A stretch of 30,461 nucleotides of DNA from Deltaproteobacteria bacterium UBA5754 (lineage in GTDB: Bacteria > Desulfobacterota > Dissulfuribacteria > Dissulfuribacterales > UBA5754), in contig DIFG01000092.1 in assembly GCA_002419025.1 (NCBI GenBank), positions 7,091 through 37,551 of the forward strand. The letters are read 5' to 3'. Numbering within the stretch: position 1 is the first letter of the stretch; each line of letters starts with the position of its first letter. This document shows, in pieces, positions 8,179-17,200 of the stretch. The notes below the pieces were generated by a model. That model was not told the DNA's origin and did no database searches. It saw only the letters and a program-made list of their open reading frames with translations. The translations under genes were made by a program, and so were the position numbers.

Positions 8179-8951
8179 GACCCTGAGATTCCGCAGGCCG
8201 CGCATTTCCTCTCAAAGAGCTTGCGCTTCACCCATCGCATGCCGAATTCGAGGAGGGCCTCGTCGCTTTCAGAGATGCGTTGGATCACGTCCTCGGGCTC
8301 GAGATAACGATCAAAATTCGGACCTTCGAGGAAAAAGGCGCGGAAATCGTCGATGTTGTAACAGCCGAGGTAAAAGGTCTCCATCTGATCGGCGTTCAGA
8401 TAGGAGATGCCGGATTCCTGCTTTGCCTGAAGGATCTCACCGAAGACATCATTCATTCTGTTATAAAGAACGATTCCCTCATTCTTTTTCCATTCTTCGA
8501 CCGTCCAGATCCGCCCTTCCTTAAAGCCTTCGCAGTCAGGATCCCGAATGGCATAGTAGGTCTCTTCCACCCCGTCTCGATCCCTGCTTCGTCGGGCTAT
8601 GCGGGCCAGGGGATAGGTCCGGCAGGCGCCTGGCCGGTCCTCGTAAACCGAGCACCCTTTTTCCGAATGAAGAAAAGGACACTTGAGGGACCCTTCCTCC
8701 ATGTTCAGCTGGATGACGGGAAATCCGGATTCAGCTCCCACATGGACAGTCGTGTACCTTTTGAGGAAATCCCCGGTCTTCATTCCGAGGTGCCGTGAGA
8801 GTCTCAGGATGTCATAAGGCATGAGGACCAGGCTCAAGTCATAGCAGCACGTAGTAAAACAGGACCTTTCGGGGCCGCAGGAAAAGGAAAAGGTATCTGT
8901 ATCGCCGAGGGGGCGCGAATCGTCAATGATATCTTCCGGGAGTTCGGGCAT
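8175..8951 (-). CDS. YkgJ-type cysteine-cluster protein
   Basis: About 258 residues. Cysteines at 25, 31, 35 and 36 (FSCGPERSCFTTCC) and at 91, 100 and 110 (KCPFL, GCSVYEDRPGACRTYPL) match the YkgJ/UPF0153 metal-chelating family, whose members bind iron-sulfur clusters or zinc; the exact function is unknown. A further CAAC pair lies near the C-terminus. The frame could start at 9017, but GAGGTGAT lies five bases before the ATG at 8951, and the extra 22 residues look non-coding. It follows the PHP gene on the same strand with a gap of about 60 bases, so the two may be co-transcribed. Its end overlaps the rnhA stop tail to tail. Confidence 0.85.
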   Translation of the reverse strand: MPELPEDIIDDSRPLGDTDTFSFSCGPERSCFTTCCYDLSLVLMPYDILRLSRHLGMKTGDFLKRYTTVHVGAESGFPVIQLNMEEGSLKCPFLHSEKGCSVYEDRPGACRTYPLARIARRSRDRDGVEETYYAIRDPDCEGFKEGRIWTVEEWKKNEGIVLYNRMNDVFGEILQAKQESGISYLNADQMETFYLGCYNIDDFRAFFLEGPNFDRYLEPEDVIQRISESDEALLEFGMRWVKRKLFERKCAACGISGS

Positions 8952-9013
8952 GGGATCACCTCTTCGCCAATCGTGTGCATGATCAGCTCGCAAAATAACA
9001 ACGTTCCGGCCGA

Positions 9014-9691
9014 TCAACCAGGGGTAGTGAGACGAAATGGCGGGCGGCTCAGGTCGGTGCGAGTCCCGCGGCTACTATGGGAGGGCAAGATTCCACGAGA
9101 AAAGGGTAGGGAAGCAAGAGAAAAACGGCCCCATCGGAGCGAAGAGACGAAATCTTGTCGCGATCTGACAGGCGATTCAATATAGGTTGTAACTCGTCCG
9201 AGTTCGCTCAGTGAGTGTGCGTCACTTCCGCCGACAAAGGATACACCATAGTTGGCATAGCTTCTAAAAGCGCGTTCATTTTCGTGTGCCCGGTTTCTTC
9301 CGTTCACGCCCTCGACGATGCTGCACCATCCCTCTTCGATGATGTGAGGTTTCACCGAACGGCCCTCCCGAAACGGATGGGCGGCGATGGATACCCCGCC
9401 CTGCCGGTCCACTTCGCAAAGGAGTTCCTCGGCGTCAAGGCCCGGTCTAAGTCCCTCCAGAGGGCCAAATACCAGAAAATCCCCGGAAAGGGTCGCGTAC
9501 TCCATGCCGAGTATGACGCATAGTCCATCCTCCTGAATACCTTCCTGTATGAACCGGCCAGCCTCCATGGTGTCATGATCAGTAATGCAGACCCCATCAA
9601 GGCCGCGCTTACGGGCGTGGCGGAGGACCTCCTCGAGGGAAAGACTACTGCAGGGAGATATCATGGTGTGTACATGGAGGTCGAAGATCAT
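9014..9691 (-). CDS. PHP-domain phosphoesterase
   Basis: A 225-residue member of the PHP family of trinuclear metallophosphoesterases. Metal-binding signatures are all present: H6-x-H8 (DLHVHT), D38-H39-D40 (ITDHD), E64 (GMEYA), H105 (AAHPF), E127 (VEGVNG) and the GSDAH pair D157/H159. Stand-alone short PHP proteins include nucleoside 3',5'-bisphosphate phosphatases and histidinol-phosphate phosphatases, and the substrate cannot be told from sequence. The last ~25 residues are rich in Ser, Arg and Pro. It is divergent from the apgM-like gene across a 118-base AT-rich spacer that presumably carries promoters for both. No clear Shine-Dalgarno is seen. Confidence 0.88.
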   Translation of the reverse strand: MIFDLHVHTMISPCSSLSLEEVLRHARKRGLDGVCITDHDTMEAGRFIQEGIQEDGLCVILGMEYATLSGDFLVFGPLEGLRPGLDAEELLCEVDRQGGVSIAAHPFREGRSVKPHIIEEGWCSIVEGVNGRNRAHENERAFRSYANYGVSFVGGSDAHSLSELGRVTTYIESPVRSRQDFVSSLRWGRFSLASLPFSRGILPSHSSRGTRTDLSRPPFRLTTPG

Positions 9692-9809
9692 GCAATCATT
9701 TTTTTATCCGTCTCGCTGATCTGTCAATTGGGAATAATCTATTAAAAACCAATAAAGCCATTGACTATTTCTATTTGTCTCCTCACCCTGTATCCCGTAA
9801 GGTAAAAAA

Positions 9810-11138
9810 ATGGCTGGCGCGTGCCTCTTGATCATCCTCGACGGCCTCGGAGACAGAGGGTACCCTGAGTTCGGCGGCAAAACACCCCTCGATGCGGCTC
9901 ACACCCCTCATCTCGACCGGCTGGCAGCCCTGGGTGCAAACGGACTTTTCCATGCTACCCGTCCTGGTAAACCGCTCCCCAGCGAAAACGCCCACTTCGC
10001 CCTTTTTGGATACGGGAAAAAGGAATTTCCCGGACGGGGGATCCTCGAAGCCCTCGGAGCGGGGATGCCCGTCGATGCCGAGGATGTGGCCTTTCTCGCC
10101 CATCTGGTCTCTGTGGAGGAGAGGGACCGATGCCTTTTTCTTGTTAAGGACCGGCCAGAGGCACTGGAGGAGGAGATCGAGGCCGTTCTCGCCACCCTTC
10201 CGTCCATATCGATGGACGGTATCGACGTCGCCTACCACAGGACCAAGGGACTCGACGGGATCACCTTGGCCCGGGGTGGAGCCTCACCCGGGGTCACGGA
10301 TTCGGATCCGCTTATAGAGGGGATGCCCGTCATCAGGGTGGAACCCCTCGACAGGTACCGGGACGATCCCGCGGCAGTGACCACGGCCAGGGCCATGACA
10401 CGATTTCATGTCTCTTGTTACAAGGCATTAAAAAACCACCCCGTCAATCTGGATCGGGAGCGGAAAGGATTTCTTCCTCTCAACGCCGTCGTCGTCCAGA
10501 GACCTGGAAGGCTCCGGGCAGTGACACCATTCGTCCAACGCTGGGGCCTTCCGGCGGTATCCATCTCCTCGGGTATGATTTACTGGGGAATCGCTTCGTT
10601 TCTCGGAATGGACGTCTTTCGATCCCGTGAAACAGTTGATCCGGGCGCGGACCTGGCAGAGCGGATTCGAACGGCGCTCGGCCTTCTCGACAGATATCGT
10701 TTCATCCACGTGCACTCGAAGGCCCCTGATGCGGCTGGCCATACCAAGAAACCGGCTTACAAAAAGGAGGTCATAGAGTGTCTCGACCGGGGTCTCGGGA
10801 CTATCCTCGACGAGATCCTCGCCGTCCCCGATCTCCTCGTCATCCTCACGTCGGACCACTCCACGCCGAGTTCCGGCCCCCTGATCCACTCCGGAGAACC
10901 AGTGCCCTTCGCCATGGCGGGGAAGAACTGCCGAATGGACAGGGTCGTCCGGTTCAGCGAGGTTGACGCGGCATGCGGTGCCCTTGGATGTCTCCGTGGG
11001 GCTGATGTGATGCCCCTTGTCCTTGATGCCATCGATTTTTCAAAACTCAGCGGACTTATGGACACGCCCCATGATCAGGCCTTCTGGCCCGGCTGGCGTT
11101 CTCCCCTTATGATCGGGGCTGTGGAGGGAACGGACTGA
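9810..11138 (+). CDS. apgM: 2,3-bisphosphoglycerate-independent phosphoglycerate mutase, archaeal type
   Basis: Interconverts 3- and 2-phosphoglycerate without a bisphosphoglycerate cofactor. The 442-residue protein belongs to the alkaline-phosphatase superfamily. It has D11 (IILDGLGDR), the candidate nucleophile S58 (PSENAHFALFGYG), the metal ligands D307 and H311 (APDAAGH), D349-H350 (TSDHSTPSSG) and H360 (HSGEPVPF). This is the ApgM branch, commonest in archaea and also found in anaerobic bacteria, not the GpmI branch. Relatives were formerly misnamed phosphonopyruvate decarboxylases. AAGG lies about 8 bases before the ATG. The NMN adenylyltransferase begins one base after its stop, so the two form an operon. 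Confidence 0.9.
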   Translation: MAGACLLIILDGLGDRGYPEFGGKTPLDAAHTPHLDRLAALGANGLFHATRPGKPLPSENAHFALFGYGKKEFPGRGILEALGAGMPVDAEDVAFLAHLVSVEERDRCLFLVKDRPEALEEEIEAVLATLPSISMDGIDVAYHRTKGLDGITLARGGASPGVTDSDPLIEGMPVIRVEPLDRYRDDPAAVTTARAMTRFHVSCYKALKNHPVNLDRERKGFLPLNAVVVQRPGRLRAVTPFVQRWGLPAVSISSGMIYWGIASFLGMDVFRSRETVDPGADLAERIRTALGLLDRYRFIHVHSKAPDAAGHTKKPAYKKEVIECLDRGLGTILDEILAVPDLLVILTSDHSTPSSGPLIHSGEPVPFAMAGKNCRMDRVVRFSEVDAACGALGCLRGADVMPLVLDAIDFSKLSGLMDTPHDQAFWPGWRSPLMIGAVEGTD

Positions 11139-11139
11139 T

Positions 11140-11709
11140 ATGAAAAAATCACTGATCGGCGTCGTTCACGGACGATTCCAGGTCCTCCACAACGACCATA
11201 TGAATTACATCCTCGCTGGCAGGGAGCGCTGCAGGCATCTTGTCGTCGGGATCACGAATCCTGATCCGACCCTGACGATTGACGACCCCGTCGATCCTGC
11301 GCGCGGAAGCAGTCGACACAATCCGCTAACGTATTACGAGCGGCTCTGCATGGTGCGGCTTGCATTGGGGGAAATCGGGATGGATTTCCTGGACTTCACC
11401 ATCGTGCCATTCCCCGTCAATTTCCCCCACCTCTACCGCTACTATGTCCCCCTCGACGCGACCTTCTATCTCACGATCTATGATCGTTGGGGGGAGAAGA
11501 AACTCGAGATGTTTTGCTCCCAGGGCCTTTCAACCGAGGTCCTCTGGAGACGCGGCATCGACGAGAAAGGAATCACGGGTACCGAGGTGAGGCATCGGAT
11601 AGCCCGAGGCGATCCATGGGAGCACCTGGTTCCCAAGGCGGTCTGGCGTTACATTGAAGAGACGGGCCTGGCGCAACGCATCCGGAAAACGTCCGGGGAA
11701 GACGTCTGA
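11140..11709 (+). CDS. nadM: Nicotinamide-nucleotide adenylyltransferase, archaeal NadM type
   Basis: Nucleotidyltransferase that joins NMN (or a related mononucleotide) to AMP from ATP, making NAD. The 189-residue protein has the N-terminal GRFQVLHNDH motif (residues 11-20), the HxxH phosphate-binding element of the family, and the C-terminal ITGTEVRHRIARG element equivalent to ISGTxIR. The usual HxGH appears here as HNDH. Between them lies an insertion, DDPVDPARGSSRHNPLTYYER, containing the NPLTYYER stretch typical of NadM-like proteins. It follows the apgM-like gene by one base. With nadA at the other end of the window it hints at an NAD pathway through this enzyme, although the genes are not linked. 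A terminator closes the unit. Confidence 0.83.
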   Translation: MKKSLIGVVHGRFQVLHNDHMNYILAGRERCRHLVVGITNPDPTLTIDDPVDPARGSSRHNPLTYYERLCMVRLALGEIGMDFLDFTIVPFPVNFPHLYRYYVPLDATFYLTIYDRWGEKKLEMFCSQGLSTEVLWRRGIDEKGITGTEVRHRIARGDPWEHLVPKAVWRYIEETGLAQRIRKTSGEDV

Positions 11710-11758
11710 GGGAAGGAAACGTACTCCTTCGTTTCGTCTGGGGTATCTCGATAGAAAA

Positions 11759-11791
11759 AAAGGAGATCCTTCGTGTCAAAGGATCTCCTTT
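11759..11791. terminator. Strong bidirectional intrinsic terminator
   Basis: AAAGGAGATCCTT (11759-11771) and AAGGATCTCCTTT (11779-11791) form a perfect 13-bp stem around a 7-base loop. Read on the minus strand the stem is followed at once by a run of T (the A-run at 11755-11760). On the plus strand a T-run follows at 11798-11801. It therefore closes both the apgM-nadM operon and the cold-shock gene. Confidence 0.88.
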
Positions 11792-11849
11792 ACGGGCTTT
11801 TTCAGAATCGGCTTTGCCTGCTATGGCTCGGCGCCGAGATCCGAAAAGG

Positions 11850-12053
11850 TTACTTCACTGGTTTGACGTTGGATGCCTGGGGACCCTTAGGTCCGTCCAC
11901 TGTGTCAAACTCCACGTCCTGCCCCTCGGACAGGGACCTGAATCCTGCTCCCTGAATGGCACTGAAATGGACAAAAATGTCCGGGCCGTTTTCCTGGGAA
12001 ATGAAACCGTATCCCTTCTGATCGTTAAACCACTTTACCTTGCCTCTTGCCAT
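11850..12053 (-). CDS. csp: Cold-shock domain protein (CspA family)
   Basis: A 67-residue single-stranded nucleic-acid-binding protein of the OB fold, usually an RNA chaperone. RNP1 (KGYGFI) and RNP2 (DIFVHF) are intact, and the start MARGKVKWFNDQKGYGF is standard. The frame could begin at 12104, but AGGGGG lies seven bases before the ATG at 12053 and the 17 extra residues are not family-like. The gene has its own promoter about 140 bases upstream and a leader of some 130 bases, like other cold-shock messages. It ends at the bidirectional terminator, so it is monocistronic. Confidence 0.96.
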   Translation of the reverse strand: MARGKVKWFNDQKGYGFISQENGPDIFVHFSAIQGAGFRSLSEGQDVEFDTVDGPKGPQASNVKPVK

Positions 12054-12185
12054 TGTGTTTCCCCCTAATGGAAGTTTTCTCGTTCCGACCCGTTTATTAC
12101 TCAAAAGATGTTGTGAAACGCCGGTACGGAAAGGATTCCATCAGGGCTGTTCATTACGTCCATCTCGAGGCCGGATCTAGAACGT
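12054..12185 (-). other. Long 5' leader of the cold-shock gene
   Basis: Roughly 130 bases separate the expected transcription start (about 12185) from the ATG. Leaders of this length in cspA genes can fold differently at low temperature and control translation. That a thermosensor operates here is inference; I cannot fold the sequence reliably by eye. No other gene is seen in it. Confidence 0.4.
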
Positions 12186-12195
12186 TGACAACGTT
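12181..12195. promoter_or_regulatory. Palindrome overlapping the csp promoter
   Basis: AACGTTG and CAACGTT form a perfect 7-base inverted repeat around a single central base. It begins inside the -10 element and runs across the expected start point, a common position for a repressor operator. The cognate regulator is unknown. The same bases could also form a short hairpin at the 5' end of the message. Confidence 0.5.
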
Positions 12196-12221
12196 ATATA
12201 TGATCGCAACACCGAGGTCAA
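12193..12221 (-). promoter_or_regulatory. Sigma-70-type promoter of the cold-shock gene
   Basis: On the minus strand TTGACC (12221-12216) and TATAAC (12198-12193) are separated by exactly 17 bases. Five of six bases match consensus in each box. The -35 box overlaps the TGA of the upstream lipoprotein gene (12220-12218), so the two transcription units are packed without any spacer. Confidence 0.75.
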
Positions 12222-12808
12222 GATGTTTTTTTGTTTTCTTCCTTCCCTTTTTCCCGAACGATCTTGGCGTCCTCGATAATGACATCGTATCGGTATCCAT
12301 GCCCGAAATCCTTTTCAGCCGTCACTTTGCCTGTGACCAACACGATATCGCCATGGGATGCCTCATCAAGTGTGGTCACCGTGAGGTCGTAATCACCCGC
12401 GTCTTCCTTGCCTGATCCATCCTGGATATGGAGCCAGTTCTTGCCCATGATTCCGGTGGACACCTTGACCACCTCGCCCCTGACAACGACTTCATGGCCG
12501 TCAAGGTCGAAACGCTGTCCGTGGATCTCTGAAACGGTATGGGCGTTCGCGCCCTGGGCCTTCTCGACGGAAATGCCTGCCTTGAAGGGCAGCCGGGGTG
12601 ATCCCGTGCTCATTCCTTCGGGCACAGGGGTTTTGCTAACACCGGGGTTCCCTTCCTTGGTCTTGGCGAACTCGCATGTTTTCTTTTCCGCGGTGCCGGC
12701 ACTGGATGCCTTTTGCTCCTTCTGGGGTTCATGGGAGCACGCCGGAAGGAGAAAGAGCGAGATGCCCGCAAAAACAGCCAAGGACAAGATTTTTGAAAAA
12801 GATGCCAT
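12218..12808 (-). CDS. OB-fold lipoprotein of unknown function
   Basis: A 196-residue predicted lipoprotein. MASFSKILSLAVFAGISLF is followed by LLPAC, giving a lipobox with the lipidated cysteine at 24; proline at -2 is unusual but tolerated. A charged linker (residues 25-80, rich in Lys, Glu and Pro) follows, then an OB-fold-like domain from about HGQRFDLDGHEVVVRGEV through NWLHIQDGSG to GKVTAEKDFGHGYRYDVIIEDA. That domain resembles periplasmic tRNA_anti/OB-type domains of unknown role. I chose the ATG at 12808 over 12922 because AGGAGG lies seven bases before it and the signal peptide begins there. Lipidation fits the lnt and lolA genes in the window. Confidence 0.75.
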   Translation of the reverse strand: MASFSKILSLAVFAGISLFLLPACSHEPQKEQKASSAGTAEKKTCEFAKTKEGNPGVSKTPVPEGMSTGSPRLPFKAGISVEKAQGANAHTVSEIHGQRFDLDGHEVVVRGEVVKVSTGIMGKNWLHIQDGSGKEDAGDYDLTVTTLDEASHGDIVLVTGKVTAEKDFGHGYRYDVIIEDAKIVREKGKEENKKTS

Positions 12809-12969
12809 GGAGATTCCTCCTGTTTTGGATGCCGCGAATCCGCAATATTGAATCCAACGTTGCGTTTTCACAGGTGGACGGAAGACTATCGCCGCACAGA
12901 ACAAACACCCGGCCACCGGCACATGGATTCATGGATGCGTAAAACGGCTTATAGCATATAATCAAGGCA

Positions 12970-12989
12970 ATCGCACTGCAAAAACCTCA
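12970..12989 (+). repeat. 20-nt fragment of the dispersed palindromic element
   Basis: ATCGCACTGCAAAAACCTCA is an exact copy of the sequence at 18304-18285 (minus strand), and its last 17 bases recur at 24140-24156. It lies between a TATAAT at 12957-12962 and the start of the SbcD-like gene, so it is part of that gene's leader. Confidence 0.7.
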
Positions 12990-12995
12990 TCAGAC

Positions 12996-14267
12996 ATGCA
13001 CCCGTTCACCTTCATCCATGCCGCCGATCTCCACCTTGACAGCCCTTTCAAGGGGATAGGCGATGACGCCCCTCGTGTGGCTGCTGCCTTAAGAAAGGCG
13101 AACTATGGCGTCCTCAACCGTCTTGCAGATCTGGCCGAGGACACAGGGGCCGAATTTCTCCTCCTAGCAGGGGATGTCTTTGACTGGTCCGACCGGAGCA
13201 TCAAGGCCCAGCTCGCCCTAAGAGACTGTCTGAAGCGCATTTCCGATATGGGGAAAGAGACCTTCATGGTTTACGGAAACCATGATCCCCTGGCAGGCAG
13301 GGCCTCTCCGATCCATTGGCCGGACAGGGTGCGCGTCTTCGGTGCTTCAGCCCCCGAGACCCTGCTCGTGGTCAGGGACGGATACCCACTCTGCTCTGTC
13401 ACGGGCATGAGTTTCGGGACTGCGAAGGAGTCAAGAAACCTTGCCCGCATGTTTCCCAAGGCCGATCAGGACCTCTTTTCCATCGGCCTCCTGCACTGTT
13501 CCGTAGGGACAAATCCGGCCCATGAGACCTATGCGCCCTGTGACCGGCAGGACCTCATCGATTCCGGCATGGATTATTGGGCGCTCGGCCATGTGCACGA
13601 AAAGGACATACTTTGCACCGATCCCTTCATCGTTTATCCCGGCAACAGCCAGGGGCGGAGTTTCCGGGAGCAGGGGGAACGGGGCTGCTTTGTCGTTTCG
13701 GTGGACGCCAGGAGGTCGATCCATCTCGAATTCGTCCCTCTCGACGACGTAAGGTGGTTCTCGCGGAACGTGCCCATCGACGACATGGAGACCCTGGAGG
13801 CGCTCGAAAACGCCCTCATGATGGCAATAGAGGACATGGCCAAAGGATCGGGAGGCCGTGGAATCGTCTGCCGCCTCGACATCACCGGCCGCGGCGGGCT
13901 TTCCGTGGAACTCCGCCGGCCCGGGGCCATCGAAACCCTTCTCGATCGCCTGCGGGATGCCTTCGCAGACTCCGATCCCCTTGTCCACGTCCGGGATCTG
14001 TCCGTATCCTGTCGGCAGGATACGGACAGGGACACCCGCAGGCTGGCCGGGGATTTCCTTGCAGAGGTACTCGTGACTGCGGACGCCTTTCGCGAAAAAG
14101 GAAGCGAAGGATACGCACATCTCCGGGAGCAGGCCCTGTCGCCTCTTTTCGAGAACAGGCGGATTAACCGTCTACTTTCCGGCATTGACCACGATGACGC
14201 CATAGAGGACGCCCTCGTTGCCGCCGAGTCCCTGTGCATGGACCTACTCGAGGGCGACGGGTCATGA
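12996..14267 (+). CDS. SbcD/YhaO-like metallophosphoesterase (DNA repair exonuclease)
   Basis: A 423-residue Mre11-type nuclease subunit. The metallophosphoesterase signatures are complete: D11-x-H13 (HAADLHLDSP), GDVFD (59-63), GNHD (94-97), H167 (LLHCSVG) and the GHVH pair at 198-201. The rest forms the capping and ATPase-binding region. YhaO-like proteins start with the same DLHLDSPFKG stretch, which favours that branch over E. coli-type SbcD. The following coiled-coil ATPase begins one base after its stop and is surely its partner. TATAAT at 12957-12962 is a possible -10, without a good -35. No Shine-Dalgarno is obvious. Expected role: processing of blocked or hairpinned DNA ends. Confidence 0.9.
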   Translation: MHPFTFIHAADLHLDSPFKGIGDDAPRVAAALRKANYGVLNRLADLAEDTGAEFLLLAGDVFDWSDRSIKAQLALRDCLKRISDMGKETFMVYGNHDPLAGRASPIHWPDRVRVFGASAPETLLVVRDGYPLCSVTGMSFGTAKESRNLARMFPKADQDLFSIGLLHCSVGTNPAHETYAPCDRQDLIDSGMDYWALGHVHEKDILCTDPFIVYPGNSQGRSFREQGERGCFVVSVDARRSIHLEFVPLDDVRWFSRNVPIDDMETLEALENALMMAIEDMAKGSGGRGIVCRLDITGRGGLSVELRRPGAIETLLDRLRDAFADSDPLVHVRDLSVSCRQDTDRDTRRLAGDFLAEVLVTADAFREKGSEGYAHLREQALSPLFENRRINRLLSGIDHDDAIEDALVAAESLCMDLLEGDGS

Positions 14268-14268
14268 C

Positions 14269-17200
14269 GTGAGGATCACATCCTTTTACATCGAGTGTTT
14301 CGGCGCCATCCGTGGACTCTCCCTCGACTCGATTCCACATGGACTCGTCGTATTTTTCGGGGAAAACGAGGCGGGAAAGTCGAGCATCCATGCCTTTTTG
14401 AAGTGGATCCTCATGGGAAGGCCGAGGAGAAGATCCGAGGACTGGACGTATCACGCCCCCTGCGGGGATGCCCCTTACGGGCGGGTCACCTTGAGCACGC
14501 AGAGGCTCGGAGTCCTCGGGCTCGAACGCCGAAAGAAAGGCAGGGACCTCGTCATCACGAGACAAAGCGGAGAACGAATCGACTCAGGCGTGGATATTCT
14601 CCTTCCAGGCATGACCCCCGAGGTCTTCACGCAGATCTTCGCCTTCACCCTCAACGAGCTCGGGGATGCAGGAATCCTTCGGGACGACGCCATTACCGCA
14701 GCGATCCACGGCGTCGGGACACAGAGCGGGGCAGCGGGCAGGTTTCTCTCTGCGCGGGGCGAGATCGAAAGAAGACTTGCGGAGATCTACGCGCCGCGCG
14801 GACGAAAGGCGGGGATCAACGCCTGCCTTCTCCGGCTTGAAAACATCCACAAGGAACTGGACCTGGCCTCCCGCGCATGTGAACGCTATGAAGGGCTCGC
14901 CAGGGAGATGGACGAGGCAGCCGAACAACGGGACGATCTTGAGGCAGACCTTCGGCGCATCGAACGGACAATCGCCCGCGTGGAGGCCCTGAAGAGACTC
15001 TGGGAGACATGGGCGGCCTTAAAGACCTGTGAAGACGAGCTCGCCTCCCTTCCGGAGATTCAAGGCGACTTTCCAGGAGATGCCCTTGCAAAACTCGATT
15101 CGTTTCGGGAAAAACGGAAAAATCTCGCCGAGATGCGCAAAACCCTTGTGCTTGAAGGCGAAGACCTCGAGGCCGCGCTTCGCTCCCTATCCTCCCACAC
15201 TCCCATCATCCGGCAGGAAAAGGCGATCAGGGAGCTTGCCGGCGAAAGGGAGCTCTACATCAGGGTCCTGGCGGATATCCGGAACACTGAGAGGGAGATG
15301 GAATCCGTCAGGCAAAAGATCCAGGGGATCCTTGCCGAACTCGGGACCGGATTTGGGGAAAAGGCCCTTTCCCGGGGCCTCGACCTCTTCAGCCGGGAGA
15401 AGATCGCGGACTTTCAGCAGAAGCTCGCCTCCATTCGCTCCGAGGAAGACATGGCGGTCACCCTGCTTGCCGTCTCGGAGGACGCCCTTAGGGAGGCCGT
15501 GGACCAGGAGAAAAAGGCCCGAAAGACCCTTCGAGACCTGGAAGGCCCCCTCCCTGTGACTGACGAGGAGACCCTCCATCTGATCGAGGACGAAAAGGCC
15601 CGAATGGAGGCCTTTCACGCCCGAATGGCGGCCCTCTCCCATGACATCCAAAGGACGGAAGGGGAGCTTTCCGCCATCATCGCCTCCGTGGGCCTTGGCG
15701 AGGATGCCACCACCTTTCTCGCCCCTTCCCTTTCGGACGATTTTCTGAATGCATACCGATCCGCGGACAGGGACCGGGAGCATGCCGGGCAAAAGGCGGC
15801 AGAGGCAGCCCTCTATCGCGAGAAAAAGGCCATCGAGCTGGAATCCGTGACCAAGGCGATCCAGGCCAAACGGGACGAGCTGGATCTTCTCGGAGGCGTG
15901 GCCGAGGGCCGTGAGATCGAAAAAGAGAAGGAGGTCATTCTGTCCGCAAAGGCCCTTCTTGCAAAACAGGAGGACGCGGAGCAGGAGGTCTCCCACCTCG
16001 AGGAAAAGGCCGAAGCGATCAGGCTCGATCTCCTTGAGACCGAGGCCCTCCGGCGTCACGACAGGACCACCCATCTCGTCCTTGCCAGCGTCCTCACCAT
16101 TGGTGGTATCACTGCCTGGGGCCTTTTCGCCCGCTTTTTGGACCTCACGGAAGGGTTGTGGACAGGCGCGGCCTTTATGGTCGCCCTGCTGCTCCTCCTC
16201 GCACTCTCCGCCCAGCGCAAGATGGCGGCCCTGCGGATTCGGTCTGATCGGTTCCTGGATGAGGAGAAAAGGATCCAATCCCTTATCGGGGAGAAAAGGG
16301 AGGCCATGGAACAGGCGGAGCAGAAGATCAAGAGGCTCGTTCCCATGATGGGAGAAGACCTCTCTGCCATCCGATCAGAGTTGGACCGGCTGGAGTCCGG
16401 CATCGAGAAGAGGATCGCAAGGGCGGAGATCTCCAGATCGGTGTACGCAGAGATCCAGAGGCTCGAGCGGGAACAGGAAGGTCTGAAGAAGGAGATTGAG
16501 TCAATCGAAGCCGAGAGGAAGCGCCACATGGCCTCCTGCACCAAGGCGGAAGGATCACTAAAGGACCTTTTAGATGGCGCAGGCTTATCTCCTCACCCCC
16601 CCCTTCCCCGCTCCGATGTCCTCATCCCTCGTCTGGAAACGGCCATGCATCTGGCAGCCCGTCTTCGCGGCCTCCAAGAGGAAGAGAGATCCTTGCGTGA
16701 AGGCCTTGACCATTACCGAAACATGGTTGCAGGGATCACTGGACTCGGGGACCTTTCCCTGGGGGATGCGTTTTTCCGGCGCATCGATGGGTTTGTGAGG
16801 GAGGAACGGGAACGCCACGAACGTGCAAAAAGGCTCTATGCGGCCGAGGAGGCCTTTCAAAAGGCATCTGACAACAGAAAGGACCGAGAGGAACAAGTGG
16901 CCGAAAGAAAGGCCGATCTCGACCGAATCTCAAGGCGTCGTGAGGAGATCGATGAAAGATGGAAGACGTGGACCCGGGAAAAGGATCTTCCTTCGGGGAT
17001 ACATCCGTCCGTTGCCCTCGACGTGATCCGGAGACTTGACGAGGCCGCTGGGCTTCTCGCCCGGGAGGAAGATCTGAAAAAAAGGCTTTCCGGGTTCGTC
17101 TCCTTCAGAGAAGGATACGAGAGACGGGTGCGCGAGGTCTCGCTTGAGATCGGGCTTTCCCCGCCGCCTGCGGACGGAATCCATCATCGGGTCGAGAAAC

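Noticed and set aside
9692..9809. Clear promoters in the spacer between the divergent PHP and apgM-like genes
   Set aside because: A TTGACA on the minus strand and a TTGGGA...AATAAA pair on the plus strand exist, but spacing or box matches are too poor for a confident call.
15187..16278. A 363-codon open frame antisense to the YhaN-like gene
   Set aside because: It mirrors the coding frame of a clearly recognised protein and shows no family motif or ribosome-binding site.
16000..16300. A zinc hook (CxxC) at the apex of the coiled coil
   Set aside because: No CxxC is present here; the centre is two hydrophobic helices instead.
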